A stretch of 64,000 nucleotides of DNA from Apoda limacodes (GCA_946406115.1 OX291544.1:124001-188000); one strand, 5' to 3'. Counted from the first letter of the stretch, positions 32,636 to 40,610 are shown. The notes: generated from the sequence alone by a model not told the origin. Made by a program: numbers and translations.

Positions 32636-33028
32636 TTATTCTTTTGAATGCCAAAAATTGTTCAAATATTTTATACACAAGTGACCACAATTAACAGTAT
32701 TAAAGTTCTGATATACATTGTAATTGTAATAAACATTAGACAAATTTAAATAGGACAGTAACTCTTGGGGTGGTCTTAGATTTCCAAAACTATTGAAGTA
32801 CTCACAGTAGTTGTTAATTTTTATATAGGCTACCCAGTGCGTTCCAGGATTCTTAGAGTTATCCAAATTGACAATCGCACACTCAATATCTTTAGGTTTT
32901 TTTGGTAAAGCATCTTTCATGAATACTCCTCGAAAATACGGTATATCATTAGTGTGCTTTAAAATATCTACATTCGTTAAAGCACGTCTAGGTAGCCTTC
33001 TAGTTAGTTTTTTGCTGATTTTAAACAT
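32636..33028 (-). CDS. Adenain-like cysteine protease (maturation protease)
   Basis: 130 residues, processing virion precursor proteins. Catalytic His lies in NPGTHWVAYIKI (about residue 66), the nucleophile Cys in NTVNCGHLCIKYL (about 114), and an oxyanion Gln in VYQNF. The third triad position is in YFNSFG: Asn instead of the Asp/Glu seen in most relatives (adenovirus FEPFG). Papain-type enzymes use Cys-His-Asn, so activity is not excluded. The gene overlaps the PLA2 gene by 25 bp on the same strand. Confidence 0.85.
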   Translation of the reverse strand: MFKISKKLTRRLPRRALTNVDILKHTNDIPYFRGVFMKDALPKKPKDIECAIVNLDNSKNPGTHWVAYIKINNYCEYFNSFGNLRPPQELLSYLNLSNVYYNYNVYQNFNTVNCGHLCIKYLNNFWHSKE

Positions 33029-33729
33029 AATCCGTTACCTTTATAAGGTTTGATGTAGAGACCTTTTCCTAACGCAATAGATTCCATCATTTTGTTATGA
33101 CGCTGTGACTCTTCAAGGTTTTGCTTTGCTGATTTATAGCTATTCACTGCTTTAGCAATACCTGCAGCTCCTCCAGCTAAAGACCCTAATGCAGATAAGC
33201 CAGCAAAAATTGGTATAAGTGGTAGAATCCCTCCAGTTTTTGGTATTGGTATAAGACGGGGTAAGCAAACATTTTTATTTTTAAATAATTTTTTTGCAGT
33301 CAAGTAGGCTATCTTTATAGCAGTATGGTTATCTTTTGGCTTGCGGTTTTTCATATAATTACGGATTTTAGACACGACTGACTTAAAAGATTTAACTCCA
33401 GCACCATTTTTTAATTTAGTTTTCATAACTTTGCTTACGAGCCAAGACGCTAATTTTTCTCCGGTTTTAGTATTTTTTGACTTCATTCTTTGTTTTGCCA
33501 TATTCAGAAGCGCAAAGTCAGCTTTATGACGATCTTCTAAATTACGATGTTCGGAATATGCTATATCGTGACGCTTACAAGCCTCGTCTAATTCGTTTAT
33601 CCCTTTGTCACCTCGAGCCAATCTTTCTTGTAGTCTTGTACCAGGACCACAATAATTATATCCTGGTAAATGAAGTTCAAATGGTAAATTGTTTACTATA
33701 TTATTAACAAGTCCTCCACCGTTCATCAC
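33004..33729 (-). CDS. Virion protein with parvovirus-type phospholipase A2 domain
   Basis: 241 residues. The N-terminal half has a Ca-binding loop, YNYCGPGTRL, and the catalytic His-Asp pair ACKRHDIAYS, spaced as in the secreted-PLA2-like domain of parvovirus VP1. A DRHKADFALL helix follows. The middle is basic. The C-terminal third has a hydrophobic glycine/alanine-rich stretch (LIPIFAGLSALGSLAGGAAG) followed by an amphipathic helix and a GKGLYIKPYKGNGL end, reminiscent of membrane-active or core proteins of adenovirus-like virions. Its N-terminus, MMNGGG, and LAGGAA fit the loose adenain cleavage pattern. A role in crossing endosomal membranes is inferred from the family. Confidence 0.85.
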   Translation of the reverse strand: MMNGGGLVNNIVNNLPFELHLPGYNYCGPGTRLQERLARGDKGINELDEACKRHDIAYSEHRNLEDRHKADFALLNMAKQRMKSKNTKTGEKLASWLVSKVMKTKLKNGAGVKSFKSVVSKIRNYMKNRKPKDNHTAIKIAYLTAKKLFKNKNVCLPRLIPIPKTGGILPLIPIFAGLSALGSLAGGAAGIAKAVNSYKSAKQNLEESQRHNKMMESIALGKGLYIKPYKGNGLCLKSAKN

Positions 33730-33797
33730 TGAATTTAAAATGAATACATGGTTGAATATCTTACAATTATAAAGTATTTATAAGTTAAAAGTAATCA

Positions 33798-34724
33798 CTA
33801 TACAATAGACATTTTGTTAATCCAACTATTTTCCTTTTCATTGAGTCCTAACCATTTTACAAATAATTTATTTCCTTTCTTTCTTATCACTTTTTCAATT
33901 AAATAAATGTTTGGATGTTTAGTTTTTTGCAACTCTTGTTCGTAAAAGGATCCGAGTATTATTTGATTTTTTTGATCATGTATGTGATAAGTTACTGGGT
34001 AAGTATTATTAACTTTTGTTATGGTAAATAGTTCAGAAGACCAGTTAGGTGTATACCCTTTTTTGAAATTTTCTTTATATTTGCTAATCCGAACACAGTC
34101 ACCTACTTTTAATTTTGATTTTCTTAAGTACTGAGGTGTTTCATTCCTCTTTATGTTATTCATAACAATGGTTTGGTTATCACATGTTACATTTATTGGT
34201 TTAAATTTTATGGTTCGATGGACAGTATCATTATATGATGACAAAGCATCGTTCAAAGGTGATCCGATCCATTTTTTATTTCCAACTAAAGTAAAATATT
34301 TATATAATTTTGATTTCAGTGTTCTTATAAATCTTTCAACAATTGACGCCTTTTTCACAGAATATGTAGAATAGTGATTTATATTAAAAGTTGTTATTAT
34401 TTTCTTAAACACTTCATTGTAAAATTCTTTTCCCATATCTGTCTGAAGGTTAATAGGAATTCGACCACAATCCAAAATTTTTTGAAAAGCGTTTCCTACG
34501 TCACGTTTTGTTTTCGTTTTCAGAGGAACTCCCCACGCGAATTTTGAAAAGCAGTCTATAACAACTAAAATATATTTAAAACCTTTGTTCACTTTTTCCA
34601 TTTTCTGCATGTCAATTAAATCAGCTTGCCATAAATCATCAATCCCTTTTAATATTACCGCCCTACGAATGAAGTGTTTTCTAGCTGGTTTGTGAAGTTC
34701 ACCAACTATGTCTTCTCTGTTCAT
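33798..34724 (-). CDS. Retroviral-type integrase with C-terminal chromodomain (Polinton)
   Basis: 308 residues, inserting the element's ends into target DNA. DDE core: Asp in WQADLIDM (about 34), Asp in LQTDMGKEFYN (about 95), Glu in KKASIVERFIRTLKSKL (about 131). An SH3-like segment and a chromodomain-like end follow (IEKVIRKKGNKLFVKWLGLN). The N-terminal HHCC zinc domain is not visible in this frame, which begins only about 16 residues before the LHKPARKHF block. The 6-bp target duplication and AGT ends around the element fit this enzyme's action. It overlaps the next upstream gene by ATGA. Confidence 0.92.
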   Translation of the reverse strand: MNREDIVGELHKPARKHFIRRAVILKGIDDLWQADLIDMQKMEKVNKGFKYILVVIDCFSKFAWGVPLKTKTKRDVGNAFQKILDCGRIPINLQTDMGKEFYNEVFKKIITTFNINHYSTYSVKKASIVERFIRTLKSKLYKYFTLVGNKKWIGSPLNDALSSYNDTVHRTIKFKPINVTCDNQTIVMNNIKRNETPQYLRKSKLKVGDCVRISKYKENFKKGYTPNWSSELFTITKVNNTYPVTYHIHDQKNQIILGSFYEQELQKTKHPNIYLIEKVIRKKGNKLFVKWLGLNEKENSWINKMSIV

Positions 34725-35056
34725 AATTGTTTAGGTGCGGTTTTCTGTGATACAACCTTTTTTAATTCTGATTTAATATCTAACAACTGATTTTTTAAAG
34801 TTTGAATCAGGCTTTTTATAGCATTTATTTCGACCAGGAAAGATTGTTTTCCACAATATTCTTTTAGTACATTATCTACATACTGCTTATTGACGGCTTC
34901 GTCAGGTAGCTGAGGTGTTTTGAGTCCTTTTATACTTGCTGATATTAAGTCTAAATCTCCATTAATAGACTTAAGAAATACTTTGTCAGTAATATCGAAA
35001 ACTTCTGACAAACGCAATCTTTTATGCACGTGATGACCAAACTTGTCAACGTTCAT
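34721..35056 (-). CDS. Small fibre-like protein
   Basis: 111 residues. After MNVDKFGHHVHKRLRLSE there is a GLKTPQLPDEAVNKQYVD block. The motif P..p.eAVNKqYVD is characteristic of the shaft-to-coiled-coil region of many phage tail-fibre and related attachment proteins. A predicted coiled coil (LVEINAIKSLIQTLKNQLLD) follows. It may form a trimeric spike on the capsid, but no receptor-binding head is present. The motif match is strong, the function inferred. Confidence 0.6.
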   Translation of the reverse strand: MNVDKFGHHVHKRLRLSEVFDITDKVFLKSINGDLDLISASIKGLKTPQLPDEAVNKQYVDNVLKEYCGKQSFLVEINAIKSLIQTLKNQLLDIKSELKKVVSQKTAPKQL

Positions 35057-35172
35057 TGTTTAATAAATGTATCCCTAAATGGTTTGATTACAACTGAATG
35101 TTAATATGAAGTTCTCTGTATTATATTTGAATAAATCGTTAAGAATGCATGTAATACGTTATTTTTCATATT
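35057..35172. other. Gap between Polinton genes
   Basis: 116 bp AT-rich sequence with no coding frame. It is the largest gap in the minus-strand cluster and is a candidate place for a promoter or poly(A) signal. Confidence 0.4.
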
Positions 35173-36189
35173 TTATTTGTTAATAATACCAGCTTCTTGC
35201 AACTCCTCTACGATAGATATTATTTCATTGTCTAATCCACTGTTTCCTGCATCACGAGAAGATATTAAAAGTTTTAGTCTTTCAACTAACTCATTAGGGT
35301 CATCCCAATACATATAATCAACATTTTTATTATATTTTTTTAAAATTGGTAACCCAGACCCTTGAGTAAGACTTTCGGTGCTTGTACATTGCTTAGATAA
35401 CTTGAAAAGTGGTTTGATAATATTTAAGTACTTGCTTCCTTTATTACTTTTAATTGGTTTTTTAGGGTTGAAGTCACGCCTATGTGCATTTGTAATAGTT
35501 AAAATCTGTTTGTAACTGTTTAAGTCACTATTAGTAATTGTTTTTAAATCTGGTATTCTTTTAAATAATAATTCCATTAGACCTTCAGTTTTTTTGTAAG
35601 GCTTTCCAGAAACTAAAATTGTATTTTCTGTTTGGACAATTCGAGAATTACCTATCATCAGTTTACCACGTTCATTTCTAACACCAAATGGAATATCTTC
35701 CAATACTTTTACAGTTCCTTCTGAAGGTGGTGAACAATTATGTTGTGGACTTGAAATAGACTCAATTGTTTTGAACGAAGCGTCACTTGAAATGTTGGTT
35801 TCTTTATTATTTGTATCGCTCATACTTTCCGAATCATCTTCATAGATATCGTCTTCATAATCATCAAAGTTCTTAAGAGTTTTATCAATTTTTTCACACT
35901 GTTCATCGGAATCTATTTCATATTCACTTCCACCCTGAAGATCAAAATCAAATTCAGTTTTCATATATTTTGCTTTTTTCCCTGGGATTACGTCTTCATT
36001 GTAATTAGGTTTGATATTTTGTGTTGCATTTCTTGATACCATTTTATGTAGTGGATCCGTTAAAGGTTTGAACACAGATTTAAGGACTTTATCATTTTCA
36101 GTTTGAATATTACGCAACTGCCTAACTTTTTTCTTAACAACGCTTGCTGATTTAATTATCTCTTTTTTGATATTTACTTGCGAATCCAT
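35173..36189 (-). CDS. Conserved Maverick protein (DUF8207-like), acidic N-terminal half
   Basis: 338 residues. The N-terminal half is charged and low-complexity, with acidic runs (EDDIYEDDSESMSD). From about residue 165 there is a conserved domain: DIPFGVRNERGKLMIGN, KKTEGLMELLFKRIPD, NAHRRDFNPKK and KYLNIIKPLF. The end has LVERLKLLISSRDAGNSGLD. As I recall, this pattern is shared by uncharacterised arthropod Maverick proteins grouped as DUF8207. Its role is unknown; the position between the ATPase and the fibre/integrase genes suggests a virion or packaging accessory. Confidence 0.7.
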   Translation of the reverse strand: MDSQVNIKKEIIKSASVVKKKVRQLRNIQTENDKVLKSVFKPLTDPLHKMVSRNATQNIKPNYNEDVIPGKKAKYMKTEFDFDLQGGSEYEIDSDEQCEKIDKTLKNFDDYEDDIYEDDSESMSDTNNKETNISSDASFKTIESISSPQHNCSPPSEGTVKVLEDIPFGVRNERGKLMIGNSRIVQTENTILVSGKPYKKTEGLMELLFKRIPDLKTITNSDLNSYKQILTITNAHRRDFNPKKPIKSNKGSKYLNIIKPLFKLSKQCTSTESLTQGSGLPILKKYNKNVDYMYWDDPNELVERLKLLISSRDAGNSGLDNEIISIVEELQEAGIINK

Positions 36190-36263
36190 TTTTCACAATA
36201 AGCTTTACCAATGTTATAGACAACACTAAACACAAATCAGAGTTTTTGTCGTTTATAAGAGTT

Positions 36264-36950
36264 TTAATCAAGAATGACAAAAGTATCAAACTTTTTTCTA
36301 TAGCAACCTTTATTTTTTTCACAGTCTTTATTGATTACTATGAAATCATACGAAGTTGTCCAGATTTCCGAACACATATCACGAAATTGATTCCAATTCA
36401 TATCTGTACTGACATGTTCATCATAAACATGTCGTAAATTAATGTCATCTTGTTTAAACAAAATTATAAGATTTGCATTATCTCTAATTAATTGTTTAGG
36501 TACTTTACTATATGTTTGATTCAAATAAAAGCAGTCTATACGCTTATGTCGCCCCATTGAGAAATAATCACGAATGTTATTTTGATTTTCACAAGCAACA
36601 TCGTCGAAAATAATTACTGAATCAGGTTTTGCACGATGAGGGCTTATAACGTCACTATTATCGTTATATTTCATTAATTGTACTTCTGGAACCTCATTTA
36701 ACACTTTTTCTAAAAATATATATTTTGGTTGGTAAAGCGTTTTGGAATATAAATATATATTTTTATAGCATAAACCATTTTCATGCAAAAGAAGTCCAAC
36801 TATTAGGTTTGTTTTTCCACAGTTAGATGGTCCGCAAATCAAACATCGAATCGAATTAGGTAATAGTTTACCATGACGTGATATGCCTAGATCAGATTCA
36901 GAACATATTTTTTCTAAATGTAGCTTTAGTGGCTGCTTTACAAATTTCAT
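36264..36950 (-). CDS. FtsK/HerA-type genome packaging ATPase
   Basis: 228 residues. Walker A is CLICGPSNCGKTNLI (about residue 40), Walker B is DSVIIFDDVA (about 112), and a sensor-like YLNQTYSKVPKQLIRDNANL follows. Polinton and adenovirus-like ATPases of this family pump DNA into the preformed capsid. The start (MKFVKQPLKLHLEKIC) is the only good one. It is the outermost minus-strand gene, about 320 bp inside the right TIR. Confidence 0.92.
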   Translation of the reverse strand: MKFVKQPLKLHLEKICSESDLGISRHGKLLPNSIRCLICGPSNCGKTNLIVGLLLHENGLCYKNIYLYSKTLYQPKYIFLEKVLNEVPEVQLMKYNDNSDVISPHRAKPDSVIIFDDVACENQNNIRDYFSMGRHKRIDCFYLNQTYSKVPKQLIRDNANLIILFKQDDINLRHVYDEHVSTDMNWNQFRDMCSEIWTTSYDFIVINKDCEKNKGCYRKKFDTFVILD

Positions 36951-37270
36951 GATGTCTTGGTGAAAGAAGTTAATTATGCAATGAAATCTCTAATCGATAT
37001 GACTCCATATTTATATTAATTTGAGAGACATTGACACACAAGACTACCGAAAGATAAAAGAAAGGTAACATTTTTATAATTTATTAATGAAATATTTATT
37101 GCCCGACAGTTGTTATAGGGTAAAACATTTTTCTACTAGAACAGAACAGAACGGTTTGTATATATTTGTAAGTTTATGCCTTCTTCTCTCGTAAAACGGA
37201 ATGATGCTCTCCAAAATACCTTGTGCATAGAGCTAGAAGAAGGTTGGTCGGTATCAAATACGTTAATTTA
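36951..37270. other. Non-coding right subterminal region of the Polinton
   Basis: Probably the promoter region of the minus-strand cluster. It holds one inverse unit of the left-end minisatellite (CCTTGTGCATAGAGCTAG at about 37,221-37,238). Confidence 0.45.
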
Positions 37271-37469
37271 TTTACATTCACCCACATTGAAAACTTTACG
37301 TAACCAATTTCAAAATGTTTATTGGGCATTTTGGCTCACTTTCCGCAGCGCAGATGCACGTAATCAATTCCAAAATGTTTATTGGGCATTCTAGCTCAAT
37401 TGGAGCAGTGAAGATGCGCCAGCATCTGCGCTGCGGAAAGTGAGCCAGAATGCCCAATAAACACCTACT
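37271..37469 (-). repeat. Right terminal inverted repeat of the Polinton
   Basis: 199 bp, the inverse of the left TIR but with one 60-bp unit instead of four. It ends GCCCAATAAACACCTACT, and the target duplication TATGCA follows at 37,470-37,475. Only one or two mismatches to the left TIR in the shared terminal 150 bp were seen. Confidence 0.9.
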
Positions 37470-37813
37470 TATGCACTCACGCCGCCATCGAAGAGAACTT
37501 CAAAGAACAAATGAAAGATTTTTTCAAACTCGAATCGCTACGCATCAAACCAAAATGAATGAAGCAAGATCCCGATGTGCGTACCACCGAGTATTTAGAA
37601 AAATACACCGAGCGCTTACCCGACGGTAGGCTACAGGCACCGTTGCTTTGGAAAAACTAAAATTGAAAAATTGAAAATAATTACGCAGATGCGTGTAAGC
37701 GCCTGAAAGGCCTGAAAAAACGTCTAGAAAAGGACGAAAGTTTGAACGAAAAGTACACACAGAGTGTCAACAACCTCTTAGAAAAAGGTTATGCAGAACC
37801 CGCCGAGTTGCCT
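37470..37813 (+). pseudogene. BEL/Pao pol of the middle element, right part
   Basis: After the TATGCA duplication the pol frame of 18,480-20,057 continues without a shift. It contains KEQMKDFFKLESLRIKP, TTEYLEKYTERLPDGR and SVNNLLEKGYAEP, the usual pre-RT block of BEL/Pao pol. An internal stop (about 37,557) and a disturbed stretch at 37,660 show prior decay. It is truncated near 37,813, before the RT catalytic motifs. Confidence 0.85.
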
Positions 37814-38232
37814 ATATCGATATATGTCTATATCGACTACTATATATGTTGTCTTTCACTAAGTTTTTGTGTGGGCTAGATTTTCAGTCACCGCAGTAAG
37901 TACAATAAGTTAAGTACTAAATCTTGAAGGTTCTATGGAACAACCTCTCCCTCTAATGGGGTTTTTCATTTTTATTATAAATATAGAACAAATTTTGAAT
38001 TTGTATTCAGTCAATCAAAAAGCTTTAAGAAGTATCCATCAGATACTAATCTATATTGTTTAAAGTGAAATATTTGTAAATATGTGTTAGAATTAAGTTA
38101 GAAGCATAGGATAAAAAATAAAATCGGTCTGTTGTGTGCATATACGCGTTTTAATATCTCAAGCGCCTAAGAAGAAACTTCTTGTCACGGGCAAAACCTT
38201 GTGCCACAGATTTCGAAGGGTCTGTCCGCACA
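37814..38232 (+). other. 3' end of the middle insertion (LTR-like)
   Basis: 419 bp ending TTTCGAAGGGTCTGTCCGCACA next to AGTAG. An AATAAA-type stretch at about 38,117 and the CA end are LTR-like. No matching partner was found at the left end. Confidence 0.45.
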
Positions 38233-38237
38233 AGTAG

Positions 38238-38914
38238 TGTGCAATGCATCTTGTCCAAGAACAAATAGAATTTCTTTGAACGATGCCCTTTTAGTCGGAC
38301 CATCGTTGACTGAAGAATTGAGAACAATAATTATGAAGTGGAGAACATATAGGATAGCTTATACCTCGGACATACAAAAAATGTATCGTCAAATTAAAAT
38401 ATGCAAAGTTCAAACCGATTACCAGAGAATAGTTTGGAGGTCTAATCCAGAAGGTCCTATTGAAGACTAGAGGCTCTTAAGAGTCCCATTTGGATTTTCA
38501 TGTGCACCTTATTTGGCTGTTAAAACATTAAAACAAAATTTCTTAGTCGGAAAACCTCTTCTTTCTTTAGCATCACCAAATCTTACCAATTGTAATATGA
38601 GTCTTTTAGATAGATGGACACTAACAACAAAAATGGTCCAAGATTTCTGGAAAAGATGGCTAGAAGAATATCTGAGTAGATTACAAGAAAGATCTAAGTG
38701 GAGAAAGGAAAGAAAGGAGCTGGATGTAGGAGACGTAGTGATAATAAAAGATCAAGGATTGCCACCAGGACATTGTTCAATGGGTAGGAATGTGAAGAAA
38801 TATCCAGGAAAAGACAATTTAACACGTATTTATGATGTTCGTACTGTGTCCGGTGTATTGCAAAGAACAATAACAAAATTGTGTCGATTAGTTAATGTTG
38901 TAACCGCCAATTAG
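38238..38914 (+). pseudogene. Outer BEL/Pao pol, second part (RT start fused to C-terminal domain)
   Basis: It resumes in the frame left at 17,103 with CNASCPRTNRISLNDALLVG, then DIQKMYRQIKICKVQTDYQR. A stop interrupts at 38,468, followed by VPFGFSCAPYLAVKTLKQNF, after which RNase H and integrase are missing. The frame jumps to the C-terminal domain: LDVGDVVIIKDQGLPPGHCS and TKLCRLVNVV. Therefore about 2 kb of pol is deleted in addition to the 21-kb insertion. Confidence 0.85.
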
Positions 38915-39017
38915 AATGATTTTTTTGTTTTATTTTTTGTTTTGAGTTACCATGTGAAGTTTTCTTTTTGTTTGTTGATCAATTATAAAGGACATAAATG
39001 TCCTTAAGGCGGGAGAA

Positions 39018-39179
39018 TGTTCCAACCGTAGTTCAATTAACTGCTAACAGATGGCGTTGTAAAAATTATTAATATGCTATGATGTAGTGATTGTGAGTAA
39101 TTGAAGTAGGAGTTTTAAAATCAATAAATTAACTTGGAAAGTAGCAGTGATTGTGTTATTTAGTTAAGTGTATCAAACA
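39018..39179 (+). repeat. 3' LTR of outer BEL/Pao
   Basis: 162 bp, TGTTCCAA...ATCAAACA, preceded by a purine-rich tract and followed by the target duplication ATTAT. Confidence 0.9.
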
Positions 39180-39184
39180 ATTAT

Positions 39185-39739
39185 GATTGTCGAGTTATCG
39201 CTTTAATGCTCTCCCACATGTACCCATTTTCCATTGAAGCCACTCCACTGGACTGTCTTCATTTATTGTTAGTTCAATAGCTAATTTCTAGCCTTGAAAG
39301 ACAAATTGCAATTCTCTATGCATGGACAAGTATTCCGATCTTGTAGTCTTGGTTAATAACAGAGAACGGCCGATTTATACGAGTGTGGTTTGGTTATATT
39401 TTGTGATTGTTTTTGTTTTGTGCCGTTTGCCCACATTATTTTGCTCTGAAATTTAATTAATTAGATAAGATAATAGCAAAAATATTACTACTGTAACTCG
39501 TACAAAAACATTTAAGTGTCATCGAAAATAAAAAAACGGATGCCGATTAGGTTAGACCGCACTAGACAGAACTGCACTGCACGCACATGCGGCACGGCGC
39601 GGCTGTTTTTAGTAAACCGCACTTAGACTTCGGCGCGACACTTTTTCTTCGCCGTACTTGTGAATAAAAAGTTATTTTGTGAAAAACGCTACTTGTGTGT
39701 ATGTAACGGATTAGACTAAAGCGAATTTTAGCCTACCAA
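39185..39739. other. Sequence right of the nest, no gene recognised
   Basis: A GC-richer portion at about 39,540-39,660 resembles a promoter or UTR piece. No gene recognised. Confidence 0.35.
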
Positions 39740-40125
39740 GCCGAAACGGTAAGCTCTTAAGTCTCAGGAGAGACTTTGCCTCCCTGTGTGTGTTCCACTG
39801 CTTGTACAATGGGATGTATTTTTCAGGAATTGTTCATAATAATGACCAAGGCTACTTTTTGCACGGAATTCATTCTCCCACTTTAGAACCCAAATGGTAA
39901 CGTACAGATTTCAGAGAAACTATCTACCGCGAACACTTGGGTTGTGGAATGACCAGGGCCAAGGTTTTCTCTAAGGACTACAGTATGGGTTTCTTCAAGA
40001 AAAAAGATTTTAGATTTTTGAAGGGTCAGCAATGCGCGAGTGATGTCCCAGGTTCTGCAAGCATCCACAGGCTGCCGTGGTGCCAGGTGTCCACCAGATA
40101 CTCCATCATGACCGTGCCGAAGAAG
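39740..40125 (+). mobile_element. Jockey-type non-LTR 3' fragment, same family as 1-808
   Basis: Sequence parallels 415-740: CTTAAGTCTCAGGAGAGACT, CTTGTACAATGGGATGT, TTTAGAACCCAAATGG and TTCTTCAAGAAAAAAGA, with frameshifts and small deletions. It ends in the CAGGTTCTGCAAGCATCCAC tail region. Non-coding now. Confidence 0.75.
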
Positions 40126-40279
40126 AGGAGCCAGTTTGTTCCGAGGAACTACCTAAGAAGAAGTAGAATAACTGCACAGGAAACCTTTTTCCAAAGTCAA
40201 GCTATTCCACTGGGCCCACTAGCCTTAAGTGCCTGGACTGCAGGCGAACACATAACACCACTGTAGTTTATTCCCGCTA

Positions 40280-40610
40280 TTTATCCACCCTAAAATAGGC
40301 CGCAGGTAACTCTTCTTGTGCATATTGCATGTTAACATTGGTCCAATCATTGTCAACTAGATAAGTTTGTATTACTTTGAGAACTTCATGTTCTTCATGT
40401 TTGTAGCAATATAACACACTTCGGGGCAGTTGCTGTGCCATTTGCCACTCCGATGTTACGTTATGAAGTTTCTTGTAATCTGCAAAAGCCATTTAAGCGC
40501 AGCGTAGTCCGTCCGTAAGGGGAATTCTCGGCCAATGAGATACTTGTGAAAATGCTGTAAGGTCTTTACTACCCCTATTAGTTCATACTCATACCCACAT
40601 TTTTATAATA
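40280..40610 (-). pseudogene. Gypsy-type RNase H relic
   Basis: Minus-strand translation shows YEYELIGVVKTLQHFHKYL, then GREFPLRTDYAALKWLLQ, which are RNase H blocks of Ty3/Gypsy pol (e.g. ..E.LA.V..l..F..YL.G..F..rTDH..L..l). A frame change and lost sequence follow (EWQMAQQLPRSVLYCYKHEE). Only this small part of pol survives. Confidence 0.65.

Larger units (their letters stand above)
20058..37469. mobile_element. Polinton/Maverick (adintovirus-like) element, nearly complete
   Basis: A 17,412-bp element with inverted ends 5'-AGTAGGTGTTTATTGGGC and a 6-bp target duplication TATGCA. It encodes a protein-primed DNA polymerase B, retroviral-type integrase, packaging ATPase, adenain-like protease, and penton-like and major capsid-like proteins, which is the defining Polinton set. 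It also carries a parvovirus-type phospholipase A2 protein, reported in adintovirus-like elements. Plus-strand genes (23.2-29.7 kb) converge on minus-strand genes (30.0-36.95 kb). The TIRs are almost identical in their shared part and most frames are open, so the insertion looks younger than the surrounding BEL/Pao elements. Confidence 0.95.
17104..38232 (+). mobile_element. Middle insertion carrying a second BEL/Pao
   Basis: AGTAG is present at 17,099-17,103 and 38,233-38,237. The insertion begins TGTTATCACC and ends GTCTGTCCGCACA, the TG...CA ends expected of an LTR element. Excising it with one AGTAG restores the outer pol frame. Inside are gag-pol pieces of a different BEL/Pao (18,480-20,057 and 37,470-37,813). 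However, I could not align the left end (17,104-18,400) with the right end (37,814-38,232) as an LTR pair, so the internal structure is unresolved: there may have been deletions, or the ends may come from different events. Confidence 0.6.
14864..39179 (+). mobile_element. Outer BEL/Pao retrotransposon hosting the nested stack
   Basis: LTRs at 14,864-15,025 and 39,018-39,179 are both 162 bp, start TGTTCCAA and end ATCAAACA. They differ at about 11 positions. The flanking 5-bp target duplication ATTAT is at 14,859-14,863 and 39,180-39,184. A tRNA-Tyr-type primer site follows the 5' LTR, and a purine-rich AAGGCGGGAGAA precedes the 3' LTR. Gag and the first part of pol are on the left. Pol resumes at 38,238 after a 21-kb insertion, but the middle of pol (late RT, RNase H, most of integrase) is deleted. 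Confidence 0.9.

Noticed and set aside
24906..36950. Integrated baculovirus, nudivirus or polydnavirus segment
   Set aside because: The gene set, AGT ends and 6-bp duplication define a Polinton/Maverick; no baculovirus or nudivirus core genes are seen.
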